Origin: JAQSWP01 sp040255215
GTDB lineage: Bacteria; Pseudomonadota; Alphaproteobacteria; Reyranellales; JAQSWP01
NCBI GenBank assembly: GCA_040255215.1
Contig: JBDZUM010000102.1
Location: 1-15,411 of the forward strand
Length of the DNA stretch: 15,411 nt
Reading direction: 5' to 3'
Shown here piece by piece: positions 7,194-15,411 of this stretch (the stretch's first letter is position 1; every line of letters starts with the position of its first letter). Below the pieces are notes generated by a model. The model did not search any database, had not been told where the DNA came from, and saw nothing but the letters and a program-made list of their open reading frames with translations. Both the position numbers and the translations under genes were made by a program.

Positions 7194-9340
7194 GCCCGTT
7201 GTCGCCCCAGGCCCAGGCGGTCCTCGAAGGCCGCGCCAGCGATCCCTTCAGCTATCTCGGCCCGCACCGGGAAGATGGCCGGCCGGTGGTGCGCGCCTTC
7301 CTGCCGGACGCCCGCAAGGTCGCGGTACTTTGCGGCGGCCGGGCGGTCGAACTCGATCGCGTCCACGAACAGGGGCTGTTCGCCGGCCAGGTCGCTGCGG
7401 ATCAGGCTGCGTACCGGCTGCGCGCCGAGTACGAGGGCGGCGAGGCGGAGTTCGAGGATCCGTACCGGTTTGCGCCCTTGCTCAGCGACTACGACCTGCA
7501 TCTGCTGGGCGAGGGCCGGCATCTGGAGCTCTATCGCAAGCTGGGCGCGCATCCTGCGAGGATCGACGGCGTCGATGGCGTCTCTTTCATCGTCTACGTG
7601 CCCAACGCGCGACGCGTTTCGGTGGTCGGCGATTTCAATTTCTGGGACGGGCGGCGGCATCAGATGCGCGTGCGCGGCCAGGGCTACTGGGAGATCTTCG
7701 TGCCGGGCGCGGCGGCGGGCGATCGCTACAAGTACGAGATCCTCGGCCATGACGGGACAGTGCAGCCGCTGAAATCCGATCCGGTCGGCTTCGCCGCCGA
7801 GAAGCGGCCCGACACGGCGTCGATCGTGTTCGATCTCGCCTCGCTGCCGTCGATCGCGCCGGCGCCGGACGGCATCAACGACCGCGACCGCCCGATCTCG
7901 ATTTACGAGGTGCATCTGGGATCGTGGCGCCGGCGTGGCGAGGAGAACAATCGCTGGCTGACCTATCGCGAACTGGCCGAAGAGCTGCCGGCCTACGTGC
8001 GCGATCTGGGCTTCACCCATGTCGAGTTCCTGCCCGTGATGGAGCATCCGTTCGACGGTTCGTGGGGCTACCAGCCGACGGGGCTGTTCGCGCCGACCTC
8101 GCGCTTCGGCCCGCCGCAGGATTTCATGCATCTGGTCGATGCCTGCCATCGCGCCGGGCTCGGCGTGCTGCTCGACTGGGTGCCGGGGCATTTTCCCGAC
8201 GATCCGCACGGCATGGCGCGGCTCAGCGGCCATGCCGTCTACGAGCACGAGGATCCGCGCCAGGGACGGCATCTCGACTGGGGCACGCTGATCTACAATT
8301 ACGGGCGCACCGAGGTCGCCAATTTCCTGACGGCGAACGCGCTGTTCTGGCTCGACGTCTACGGCACCGACGGGCTGCGGGTCGATGCGGTGGCCTCGAT
8401 GCTCTATCTCGACTATTCGCGGCCCGAGGGCGGCTGGGTGCCGAACCGCCATGGCGGACGGGAGAATCTCGAAGCCATCGAACTGCTGCAGCGCACGAAC
8501 AGCGAAGTGTTCGGCCGCTTTCCGCAAGCGACGACGATCGCCGAGGAATCGACGGCGTGGCCCGGCGTGTCGCGGCCGGTCGACCATGGCGGGCTGGGCT
8601 TCGGCTACAAATGGAACATGGGCTGGATGCACGACACGCTGGAATACATGAAGCGCGATCCGATCCATCGCCGCTATCACCACGACCAGATCCGCTTCGG
8701 CCTGCACTACGCCTTCTCGGAGAATTTCGTGTTGCCGCTGTCGCATGACGAGGTGGTGCACGGCAAGGCCTCGATTCTCGGCCGCATGCCGGGCGACGAC
8801 TGGCAGCGCTTCGCCAATCTGCGCGCCTACTACGCGCTGATGTTCGGCCATCCCGGCAAGAAGCTGCTGTTCATGGGCAACGAGCTGGCGCAGCCGGCCG
8901 AATGGAACCACGACGCCGATCTCGACTGGTTCGGGCTGGACGATCCGTTGCGCCAGGGCGTGCAGCGGTTGATCCGCGACCTCAACCGGCTCTATCGCGA
9001 CCTGCCCGCACTGCATCGCAAGGATTGCGAGGCCGAAGGCTTCCAGTGGCTGGTGGCCGACGATGCCGAGCGCAGCGTCTTCGTCTGGCTGCGTCGGGGC
9101 GCAGCCGACGAACTGTGCGTCGTGGCGCTGAACATGACGCCGCAGGTCTGGCGCCATTATCGCATCGAGGTGCCGTCCGGCGGGCAGTGGCGCGAAATGC
9201 TGAACTCGGACTCGCAATTCTACGGCGGCAGCAATGTCGGCAATGCCGGCGCCCTCGAGGCGCGGCAGGAGGGCGAGCGGTGGATTCTGGAGCTCGATCT
9301 GCCGCCGCTGGCGGGCCTGTTCCTGGCGCCGTCGCGATGA
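7190..9340 (+). CDS. glgB: 1,4-alpha-glucan branching enzyme (GH13_9)
   Basis: The 716-residue GlgB cleaves alpha-1,4 chains and re-attaches them through alpha-1,6 bonds, branching the glucan extended by GlgE. Domains in order are an N1 region (~1-110), a CBM48 (~115-215; VYVPNARRVSVVGDFNFWDG), the GH13 barrel (~235-610; ISIYEVHLGSWRR) and an all-beta C-terminal domain. The triad is D399 (LRVDAVASMLYLDYS), E452 (TIAEESTAWPGVSRP) and D520 (PLSHDEVVHGK), a constant six residues below the E. coli numbering. GNELAQPAEWNHD is also characteristic. The length is close to the usual ~730. The ATG overlaps the preceding TGA (ATGA), and GAGG sits 10 bases upstream (7176-7179). The frame is open far upstream inside treS-maltokinase, but homology starts at MSPLSPQAQAVLEG. 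Branching also supplies the ends used later by GlgX and TreY. Confidence 0.97.
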   Translation: MSPLSPQAQAVLEGRASDPFSYLGPHREDGRPVVRAFLPDARKVAVLCGGRAVELDRVHEQGLFAGQVAADQAAYRLRAEYEGGEAEFEDPYRFAPLLSDYDLHLLGEGRHLELYRKLGAHPARIDGVDGVSFIVYVPNARRVSVVGDFNFWDGRRHQMRVRGQGYWEIFVPGAAAGDRYKYEILGHDGTVQPLKSDPVGFAAEKRPDTASIVFDLASLPSIAPAPDGINDRDRPISIYEVHLGSWRRRGEENNRWLTYRELAEELPAYVRDLGFTHVEFLPVMEHPFDGSWGYQPTGLFAPTSRFGPPQDFMHLVDACHRAGLGVLLDWVPGHFPDDPHGMARLSGHAVYEHEDPRQGRHLDWGTLIYNYGRTEVANFLTANALFWLDVYGTDGLRVDAVASMLYLDYSRPEGGWVPNRHGGRENLEAIELLQRTNSEVFGRFPQATTIAEESTAWPGVSRPVDHGGLGFGYKWNMGWMHDTLEYMKRDPIHRRYHHDQIRFGLHYAFSENFVLPLSHDEVVHGKASILGRMPGDDWQRFANLRAYYALMFGHPGKKLLFMGNELAQPAEWNHDADLDWFGLDDPLRQGVQRLIRDLNRLYRDLPALHRKDCEAEGFQWLVADDAERSVFVWLRRGAADELCVVALNMTPQVWRHYRIEVPSGGQWREMLNSDSQFYGGSNVGNAGALEARQEGERWILELDLPPLAGLFLAPSR

Positions 9341-11418
9341 GCCAGCGGGTCGAGCCGGGATCGCCCGACAGGCTCGGCGCGACATGGGACGGCCGCGGCG
9401 TCAATTTCGCGCTGTTCTCGGCCAATGCCGAGAAGGTCGAGCTGTGCCTGTTCGACGCCCGCACCCATCGCGAGCGCGAACGCATCGCGCTGCCCGAACG
9501 CACCGACGACGTGTTCCACGGCCGCTTTCCCGACATCTCGCCCGGCCAGGTCTATGGCTATCGCGTCTACGGCCCGTACCAGCCGGCGCAGGGGCATCGC
9601 TTCAATCATCACAAACTGCTGCTCGATCCCTACGCCAAGGCGACGGCCGGTTCGCTGATCTGGACCGACGCGCATTTCGGTTATCGCGTCGGCTCGGCGC
9701 GCGCCGACCTGACCTTCGACCGGCGCGACAATGCGCGCGCCGCCCTCAAGAGCGTGGTGGTCGACGACGCCTTCACCTGGGGCGACGACCGGCCGCCGCG
9801 CGTCGCCTGGGCCGACACGTTCATCTACGAAGCCCATGTCAAGGGGCTGACGATGCGGCGCGAGGACGTGCCGCCGGAATGGCGCGGGCAGTTCCGCGCG
9901 CTGGCGGCGCCGTCGGTGGTGGCGCATCTCAAGCGGCTGGGCGTCACGGCGGTCGAATTGCTGCCGGTCCATGCTTTCGTCGACGACCGCTACCTGGTGC
10001 AGAAGACCTTGAGCAATTACTGGGGCTACAACTCGATCGGCTTTTTCGCGCCCGACCGACGCTATGGCGGGGCGGATGCGCTGTCGTCGTTCAAGTCGAC
10101 CGTGGCGCGCCTGCACGATGCCGGCATCGAGGTCATCCTCGACGTCGTCTATAACCACACCGCCGAGGGCAATCAGCTCGGGCCGACGCTGTCGTTCCGC
10201 GGCATCGACAACGCCTCGTATTACTGGCTGCGGCCGGACGATCCCCGCTATTACGAGGATTTCACCGGCTGCGGCAATTCGCTGAATCTCACCCATCCGC
10301 ACGTGCTGCAGATGGTGATGGATTCGCTGCGCTACTGGGTCGAGCAATGCCATGTCGACGGCTTCCGCTTCGATCTCGCAACCACTCTGGGGCGCGGCGG
10401 CGACGGGTTCGATCGCCAGGCGAGCTTCTTCGCCGCCATCCGCCAGGACCCGACCCTGTCGCACGTCAAGCTGATCGCCGAGCCGTGGGATCTGGGGCTG
10501 GGCGGCTACCAGCTGGGGAATTTTCCCGAAGGCTGGTCGGAGTGGAACGATTCCTTCCGCCAGACCCTGCGCCGCTTCTGGCGCGGCGACGAGGGGCTGA
10601 TCGGCACGCTGGCGGGCAAGATGTCGGGCTCGGCCGAAATCTTCGCCCAGCACGGCCGCGGCCCGCGCGCCAGCATCAACCATGTCACGGTGCATGACGG
10701 GTTCACGCTGGCCGATCTGGTGAGCTACGAGGGCAAGCACAACGAGGCCAACGGCGAGGACAATCGCGACGGGTCGGATCACGACGACAGCTGGAATTGC
10801 GGCGTCGAGGGGCCGACCGACGATCCGGAGATCGTCGAGCGGCGACGGGCGCTGCGCCGCTGCCTGCTGTCCTGCCTGATGCTGGCGCAGGGCGTGCCGC
10901 TGCTGCTGGCCGGCGACGAGGTCGGCAACGGGCAGGAGGGCAACAACAACGCCTATTGCCAGGACAACGTCATCGGCTGGATCGACTGGGACGGGCTGGG
11001 CGGCGAGGAGGATTTCTCGGCCCTGATCGGCGCCCTGGCCCGGCTGCGGCAGAAATATCCGCAGCTCGCGGCGCAGCGCTGGCTGGAGAAGGCGCCGCCG
11101 GGCGAGCCGCACGCGATCCAGTGGTGGCGGCCGGACGGTGCGGAAATGAAGGAAGGCGACTGGCATTTCGAGGCGGCGCGGTTTCTCGCCTGGACGGTGG
11201 CGCCGCTCGAGATCGGCCGGCCGCCGCTGCTGCTGGCGCTCAATGCGGGCGAGCAGCCGATCGAGATGGTGCTGCCGCGCTGGCACGATCAGCATCCGTC
11301 CTGGCATCTCGAGCTGGCGACCTTCGAATCGGCGGCGTCGCAGGGCCGGGCCTATGGCAGCGACGCGACGTTCGTCCTGCCGCCGCTGGCCGTCGTCGCC
11401 TTCTGCGGCGCGCCATGA
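9337..11418 (+). CDS. glgX: glycogen debranching enzyme, isoamylase type (GH13_11)
   Basis: The 693-residue protein hydrolyses alpha-1,6 branch linkages. It matches the GlgX/TreX group. An N-terminal CBM48 (~10-105; GRGVNFALFSANAEKVELCLF) leads to the barrel at FIYEAHVKGLTMRR (~162-175). The triad is D346 (DGFRFDLATTLGR), E382 (LIAEPWDLGLGGYQLG) and D454 (VTVHDGFTLADLVSY). GNGQEGNNNAYCQDN (~530-544) is a GlgX/TreX signature. Its start overlaps the glgB stop (ATGA). No Shine-Dalgarno is visible, so translation is probably coupled. Its position just before treZ and treY suits the TreX role, making linear maltodextrins for trehalose formation, though it could equally serve general glycogen breakdown. 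Sequence alone cannot tell whether it prefers phosphorylase-limit branches, as E. coli GlgX does, or longer ones, as TreX does. The C-terminal beta domain appears complete. Confidence 0.95.
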   Translation: MSQRVEPGSPDRLGATWDGRGVNFALFSANAEKVELCLFDARTHRERERIALPERTDDVFHGRFPDISPGQVYGYRVYGPYQPAQGHRFNHHKLLLDPYAKATAGSLIWTDAHFGYRVGSARADLTFDRRDNARAALKSVVVDDAFTWGDDRPPRVAWADTFIYEAHVKGLTMRREDVPPEWRGQFRALAAPSVVAHLKRLGVTAVELLPVHAFVDDRYLVQKTLSNYWGYNSIGFFAPDRRYGGADALSSFKSTVARLHDAGIEVILDVVYNHTAEGNQLGPTLSFRGIDNASYYWLRPDDPRYYEDFTGCGNSLNLTHPHVLQMVMDSLRYWVEQCHVDGFRFDLATTLGRGGDGFDRQASFFAAIRQDPTLSHVKLIAEPWDLGLGGYQLGNFPEGWSEWNDSFRQTLRRFWRGDEGLIGTLAGKMSGSAEIFAQHGRGPRASINHVTVHDGFTLADLVSYEGKHNEANGEDNRDGSDHDDSWNCGVEGPTDDPEIVERRRALRRCLLSCLMLAQGVPLLLAGDEVGNGQEGNNNAYCQDNVIGWIDWDGLGGEEDFSALIGALARLRQKYPQLAAQRWLEKAPPGEPHAIQWWRPDGAEMKEGDWHFEAARFLAWTVAPLEIGRPPLLLALNAGEQPIEMVLPRWHDQHPSWHLELATFESAASQGRAYGSDATFVLPPLAVVAFCGAP

Positions 11419-13172
11419 CCGGGCATTTCGGCCCGCGGCGGCTGGCCGATGGCCGCACGCGCTTCAGCCTGTGGGCGCCGGCCGCCAAACGGGTCGAGCT
11501 GCTGCTGGAGGAACAGCGTTTGGCGATGCGGGCCGAAGCCGATGGCTGGTTCGTCGTCGACGCCGCGGCGACCGGCGGCGCGCGCTATGGCTTCGTCGTC
11601 GATGGCGGCAAGCCGCTGCCCGACCCGGCCTCGCATTTCCAGCCCGACGACGTGCATGGCCTGTCCGAGCTGGTCGACCATGAGTATCGCTGGCGCACGA
11701 CGCAATGGCGCGGGCGGCCGTGGCATGAGGCGGCGATCTGCGAGCTGCATGTCGGGACGTTCAGCGAGACCGGCACCTATGCCGGTGTGGTCGACCATCT
11801 CGACGCGCTGGTCGATGCCGGTTTCACCGCCATCGAGCTGATGCCGGTGGCCGATTTCTCCGGCGGCCGCAACTGGGGCTATGACGGGGTGCTGCTGTTC
11901 GCGCCGGACAGCGCCTATGGACGGCCCGAGGATCTCAAGGCGCTGATCGACGCCGCCCACGAGCGCGGGCTGATGGTGCTGCTCGACGTCGTCTACAATC
12001 ACTTCGGGCCGGACGGCAATTATCTTGCGACGTACGCGCCGCAATTCTTCACCGACGAATTCTCGACGCCCTGGGGCGCCAGCATCGACTATCGGCGCGA
12101 ACCGGTGCGCCGGTTCGCGGTGGACAACGCGCTGCACTGGCTTGCGACCTATCGCTTCGACGGGCTGCGGCTCGATGCGGTGCATGCCATCAAGGCGCGG
12201 GGCCAGCCTTCGATTCTGGAGGATATCGCGGCAGCCGCAGCGTCGCTGGCGCAGCGCGAGGACCGCGCCATCCATCTCGTGCTGGAGAACGACGACAATG
12301 CGGCGTCGCTGCTGCAGCCCATCGGCCCCTATCGGGCGCAGTGGAACGACGACTACCATCACGCCTGGCACGTGCTGCTGACCGGCGAGACGGACGGCTA
12401 TTACGGCGACTATCTCGATCCGCTGTCGAGACTGCGCCGCGCGCTGAGCCGGGGATTCGTCTATCAGGGCGAGGCGTCGGACCATCGCGGCGGCGCGCCG
12501 CGCGGCGAACCGAGCGGCGATCTGCTGCCGCTGGCTTTCGTGAACTTCCTGCAGAACCACGACCAGATCGGCAATCGCGCCTATGGCGAACGGCTCGAGG
12601 CGCTGGCGCCGGCGGCGGCGATCGAGGCGGCCCTCGCCGTCACGCTGCTGGCGCCGCCGGTGCCGCTGATGTTCATGGGCGAGGAATGGGGCAGCGACCG
12701 CGCCTTCCCCTTTTTCTGCGATTTCCACGGCGAGCTGGCGCAGGCGGTCGAGCAAGGACGGCGACGCGAGTTCGCCGCCCAGTACCGGCGCTCGCGGGCG
12801 CATCCGCCGCCCAGCGCGCTGGCGCGCGAGACGTTCGAGAACGCCCGGCTCGATTGGGCGTCACGCGCTTCCAACAAGGGCCGTGCCCGGCTCGATCTGG
12901 TGCGCGCCCTGTTGCGCGCCCGACAGGAGCATGTGACGCCGCTGCTGGAAGGGAGCGTTCCTCTTGTCGCCCAGGCCATCGACCTGCCATCGCCGCTCCT
13001 GGGCGTGGACTGGCAGTTCGGCACCGGGGCGCGATTGTCGCTGCGTGCCAATCTCGCCGACGCGCCGGTCAAGGCGCCACAGGCGATCGAGGCCGGCCTG
13101 ACGCTGTGGGGAGGGGCGCAGGAGGACCGTTTTCCGCCCTGGCATGTGCAATGGCGCCTCGACCGCAGGTAG
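11415..13172 (+). CDS. treZ: malto-oligosyltrehalose trehalohydrolase (GH13_10)
   Basis: The 585-residue TreZ cleaves the alpha-1,4 bond next to the trehalosyl end made by TreY and releases free trehalose. An N-terminal beta sandwich (~1-100; GRTRFSLWAPAAKRVELLL, PDPASHFQPDDVHG) is followed by the GH13 barrel from ~106 (EAAICELHVGTFSETGTY). Signature motifs include ELMPVADFSGGRNWGYDGV (~141-159) and DVVYNHFGPDGNY. The triad is D254 (DGLRLDAVHAI), E291 (HLVLENDDN) and D383 (LQNHDQIGNRAYGER). MGEEWGSDRAFPFFCDFH (~420-437) is typical of TreZ, as are the C-terminal small domain and the length. The ATG overlaps the glgX stop (ATGA), and no Shine-Dalgarno is seen. The 3' end overlaps treY, its partner in the pathway, by 22 bp. 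Confidence 0.96.
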   Translation: MTGHFGPRRLADGRTRFSLWAPAAKRVELLLEEQRLAMRAEADGWFVVDAAATGGARYGFVVDGGKPLPDPASHFQPDDVHGLSELVDHEYRWRTTQWRGRPWHEAAICELHVGTFSETGTYAGVVDHLDALVDAGFTAIELMPVADFSGGRNWGYDGVLLFAPDSAYGRPEDLKALIDAAHERGLMVLLDVVYNHFGPDGNYLATYAPQFFTDEFSTPWGASIDYRREPVRRFAVDNALHWLATYRFDGLRLDAVHAIKARGQPSILEDIAAAAASLAQREDRAIHLVLENDDNAASLLQPIGPYRAQWNDDYHHAWHVLLTGETDGYYGDYLDPLSRLRRALSRGFVYQGEASDHRGGAPRGEPSGDLLPLAFVNFLQNHDQIGNRAYGERLEALAPAAAIEAALAVTLLAPPVPLMFMGEEWGSDRAFPFFCDFHGELAQAVEQGRRREFAAQYRRSRAHPPPSALARETFENARLDWASRASNKGRARLDLVRALLRARQEHVTPLLEGSVPLVAQAIDLPSPLLGVDWQFGTGARLSLRANLADAPVKAPQAIEAGLTLWGGAQEDRFPPWHVQWRLDRR

Positions 13173-15411
13173 CGGGCATCCCCGCGGCGACTTATCGGTT
13201 GCAGCTGCGGCCCGAGTTCGGTTTCGCCGCGGCGGCCGGCATCGTGCCCTATCTGCGGCGGCTGGGGATCAGCCATCTCTATCTGTCGCCGATCACCGCC
13301 GCCCGGTCGGGCAGCACGCATGGCTACGACGTAATCGACTACAATGTCGTCAGCCCGGCACTTGGCGGCGAGGATGCGTTCGTGGCGCTGAGCGAGACGG
13401 CGCGCGCCAACGGGCTGGGCATCATCGTCGACTTCGTGCCGAACCACATGGCGGCCTCGCCGGAGAATCCCTGGTGGGCCGATGTGTTGCGACGGGGCAT
13501 GGCATCGCCATTCGCCGGATATTTCGACATCGACTGGCGGCAGTTCGACGGGTTCCGCCATAAGGCGGTGACCCTGCCGCTGCTCGACAAGCCCTATGAC
13601 GAGGCTTTATCGGAAATCCGGCTCGGCGATGGCGAGATCGTCTGTTCCGGCGTCAGCCTGCCGATGGCGGCGGACACCGCTCGCGGCGATCCGGCCGACA
13701 TGCTGGCGCAGCAGCACTACCGGCTGATTCCGTGGCGGGACGCTGCGAGACAGATCAACTATCGGCGGTTCTTCGACATCAGCGATCTCGTCGGGACGAA
13801 TGCCGAAGCGGCATTCGACGACATGCATCGACTTCTGGCGCGACTGGTACGCGAGAAACGGATCGACGGCGTGCGACTTGACCACGTCGACGGGCTGCGC
13901 GATCCGGCACGGTATTGCGAGCGGCTTCGTCGATTGCTGAAGGACAACGGGCTGGCCGAACCCTATCTCGTGGTCGAGAAGATTCTCGAAGCCGATGAGG
14001 AATTGCCGGCGCTGCCCGGCATTCACGGCACCACCGGATACGAGGCGCTCAATCTTCTGACCCGTCTGTTCGTCGACGAGACCGGGCTCGATCGGCTGGC
14101 GGAGCTTTGGCGGGAGATCGGACCAGCCGTGCTGGCCGAGGAAATGCGGGTCGACGCCAAACGGCAGATCCTGCGCGAGCTTTTTCCCGGCGGGCTGGCC
14201 GATCTCGTCGGGCGCCTGCAGAAGCTTGACGGCGCCTTCGAGCGTGCGGCGCTGGAAGCGGCATTGGTCGATTATCTGGTGCGGCTGCCGGTCTATCGCA
14301 CCTATGTTGACGACCAAGGCGCGTCTGATGCCGATCGGAAAGTGATCGAGGGCGCGACCGATAGCGACGGCGCATCGGCCTTCTTGCGCGCGGCGGCCAG
14401 CCGCCCGGGCGAATTCACGGCGCGGCTGCAGCAATTCTCCGGTCCGGTGATGGCGAAAGCGATAGAGGATACGCTGTTCTACCGGGATTTCCGGCTGCTG
14501 GCGCTGAACGAGGTCGGGGGCGGACCGGAACTGTGGCCGCTGACGGCGCAAGACTTCCACGCCGCGGTCCTGCGCCGGCAGGGACGGCAGCCGCAGGGCA
14601 TGATCGCCACGGCCACGCACGACACCAAGCGCGGCGAGGATGCGCGCCTGCGCCTCGCTTCTCTCACTTTCATGGCCGAGGACTGGCGCGCGGCAGTGAC
14701 GGCGTTTCCGGACGATCCCGTCGTCAGTCCGGAACACCGATACATGCTCTGGCAGTCGATGCTGGGAGCGTGGCCGCTGGACGGCGTTGACGAGCGATTC
14801 GCCGAGCGGATCAAATCGTTCGCGATCAAGGCGCTGCGCGAAGGCAAGCAGCGATCGCGATGGACCGCGCCGGACAGCGCCTACGAAAAATCGGTCGAGG
14901 ACTACGTCGATCGGCTGCTCACCGGAAGCGACAGCGAAGATTTCCGTCGCGGCTTCGTTCCGCTTGCGGAACGTGCGGCGCGGCTGGGCGCGGCATTGAG
15001 CCTGGCGCAACTGGTTCTCAAGGCGACGCTGCCGGGCGTTCCCGATTTCTATCAGGGCTGCGAGTTCTGGGATCTCTCTCTGGTCGATCCCGACAATCGG
15101 CGGGAAGTGGATTTCGACAAGCGCAGTGCGGCACTTTCCGGGGCGAGCGATTGGCGGGTTCTGGCGCGGCAATGGCGCGAGGGCGGCATCAAGATCAAGG
15201 TCACGAACGAGGTGCTGCGGCTGCGGCAGGATCATCTGCCTGTATTCCAGTGGGGGCGCTATCGGCCTTTGACATCGGCGACGATGGACAACGATCGGAC
15301 GATCGCCTTCGCGCGCGAGCACGATGGCACCGGCATTCTCGTGGCCGCATGTTGCAATCCGGCATCCTTCGTCAGCGGCGACTGGTTCGACTTTTCGGAC
15401 TGGCAGTCGAA
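13151..15411 (+). CDS. treY: malto-oligosyltrehalose synthase (GH13_26), 3' end cut by window
   Basis: TreY converts the reducing-end alpha-1,4 linkage of a maltodextrin to the alpha,alpha-1,1 linkage of trehalose by intramolecular transglucosylation. The 753 codons inside the window have no stop and no frameshift. The N-terminus has the TreY signature ATYRLQLRPEFGF (~13-25), LGISHLYLSPITAARSGSTHGYDV (~38-61, in two blocks) and VDFVPNHM. Catalytic motifs are D244 (DGVRLDHVDGL), E276 (LVVEKILEADE) and D491 (TATHDTKRGEDARLR). HGTTGYE (~292-298), EDTLFYR, LPGVPDFYQGCEFWD and VDPDNRREVD are further TreY marks. Most TreY proteins are about 700-900 residues, so only a short C-terminal piece is probably missing. 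The ATG lies inside treZ (22-bp overlap); no good Shine-Dalgarno is visible, and no other in-frame start precedes the conserved N-terminus. A TTA leucine codon at 13607-13609 is unusual for this cluster. Confidence 0.95.
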   Translation, partial: MAPRPQVAGIPAATYRLQLRPEFGFAAAAGIVPYLRRLGISHLYLSPITAARSGSTHGYDVIDYNVVSPALGGEDAFVALSETARANGLGIIVDFVPNHMAASPENPWWADVLRRGMASPFAGYFDIDWRQFDGFRHKAVTLPLLDKPYDEALSEIRLGDGEIVCSGVSLPMAADTARGDPADMLAQQHYRLIPWRDAARQINYRRFFDISDLVGTNAEAAFDDMHRLLARLVREKRIDGVRLDHVDGLRDPARYCERLRRLLKDNGLAEPYLVVEKILEADEELPALPGIHGTTGYEALNLLTRLFVDETGLDRLAELWREIGPAVLAEEMRVDAKRQILRELFPGGLADLVGRLQKLDGAFERAALEAALVDYLVRLPVYRTYVDDQGASDADRKVIEGATDSDGASAFLRAAASRPGEFTARLQQFSGPVMAKAIEDTLFYRDFRLLALNEVGGGPELWPLTAQDFHAAVLRRQGRQPQGMIATATHDTKRGEDARLRLASLTFMAEDWRAAVTAFPDDPVVSPEHRYMLWQSMLGAWPLDGVDERFAERIKSFAIKALREGKQRSRWTAPDSAYEKSVEDYVDRLLTGSDSEDFRRGFVPLAERAARLGAALSLAQLVLKATLPGVPDFYQGCEFWDLSLVDPDNRREVDFDKRSAALSGASDWRVLARQWREGGIKIKVTNEVLRLRQDHLPVFQWGRYRPLTSATMDNDRTIAFAREHDGTGILVAACCNPASFVSGDWFDFSDWQS

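Noticed and set aside
7103..9385. 760-codon minus-strand open frame opposite glgB
   Set aside because: It is exactly codon-aligned with glgB and stays open because glgB lacks TTA, CTA and TCA codons. Its translation is Arg/Ala/Gln/Val/His-rich with no recognisable domain, while the plus strand has a complete GlgB.
9220..11307. 695-codon minus-strand open frame opposite glgX
   Set aside because: It is codon-aligned with glgX, so it is the same antisense shadow effect of GC-biased codon use. There is no domain signal.
11352..12803. 483-codon minus-strand open frame opposite treZ
   Set aside because: It is codon-aligned with treZ and has a low-complexity translation; treZ has all its motifs on the plus strand.
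13607..15322. 571-codon minus-strand open frame opposite treY
   Set aside because: It is codon-aligned with treY, and its stop is simply the complement of the treY TTA codon. TreY motifs run throughout the plus strand.
1..15411. a CRISPR array, insertion sequence, riboswitch or novel defence system
   Set aside because: Coding density is almost complete with recognised GH13 and GH77 enzymes and a kinase domain. I saw no regular direct repeats, transposase motifs or unexplained gene.

Overview
The window is high-GC bacterial DNA holding a compact gene cluster for alpha-glucan (glycogen) and trehalose metabolism. It suggests an alphaproteobacterium. The pointers are the strongly GC-biased third codon positions, the alphaproteobacterial look of the tRNA-Val(GAC) fragment at the left edge, and the overlapping glgE / treS-maltokinase / glgB / glgX / treZ / treY order, which I recall from that class. 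The genus cannot be fixed from the sequence alone.

Layout: positions 1-48 are the 3' part of a tRNA-Val(GAC) with encoded CCA. A 62-bp gap with a small hairpin follows. malQ (4-alpha-glucanotransferase) lies on the minus strand at 111-1865. A 127-bp GC-rich divergent spacer (1866-1992) separates it from a tightly packed plus-strand operon that runs off the right edge: glgE (1993-3894), a fused treS-maltokinase gene (3894-7193), glgB (7190-9340), glgX (9337-11418), treZ (11415-13172) and treY (13151 to beyond 15411). Every internal junction overlaps: TGATG once, ATGA three times, and one 22-bp overlap. This points to one transcript with coupled translation.

The genes form a closed metabolic loop. 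Trehalose is isomerised to maltose (TreS) and phosphorylated to maltose 1-phosphate (maltokinase domain). The maltosyl unit is then added to a linear alpha-1,4-glucan (GlgE) and branched (GlgB). In the return direction GlgX debranches the glucan, TreY turns the reducing-end maltose into a trehalosyl end, and TreZ releases trehalose. MalQ, transcribed divergently, disproportionates short maltodextrins. Six of the seven ORFs carry GH13 domains from six different subfamilies and MalQ is GH77. All have their catalytic Asp/Glu/Asp triads intact and none shows an obvious signal peptide, so all are probably cytosolic.

I found no mobile element, CRISPR array or unknown gene. The system is a well-formed version of the known GlgE pathway plus the TreY/TreZ route, not an undescribed one. 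The points worth a second look are the co-transcription of opposing pathways, the TreS-maltokinase fusion, the coupled junctions, the divergent position of malQ, and two small hairpins at the left edge. The long antisense reading frames are codon-phase shadows.
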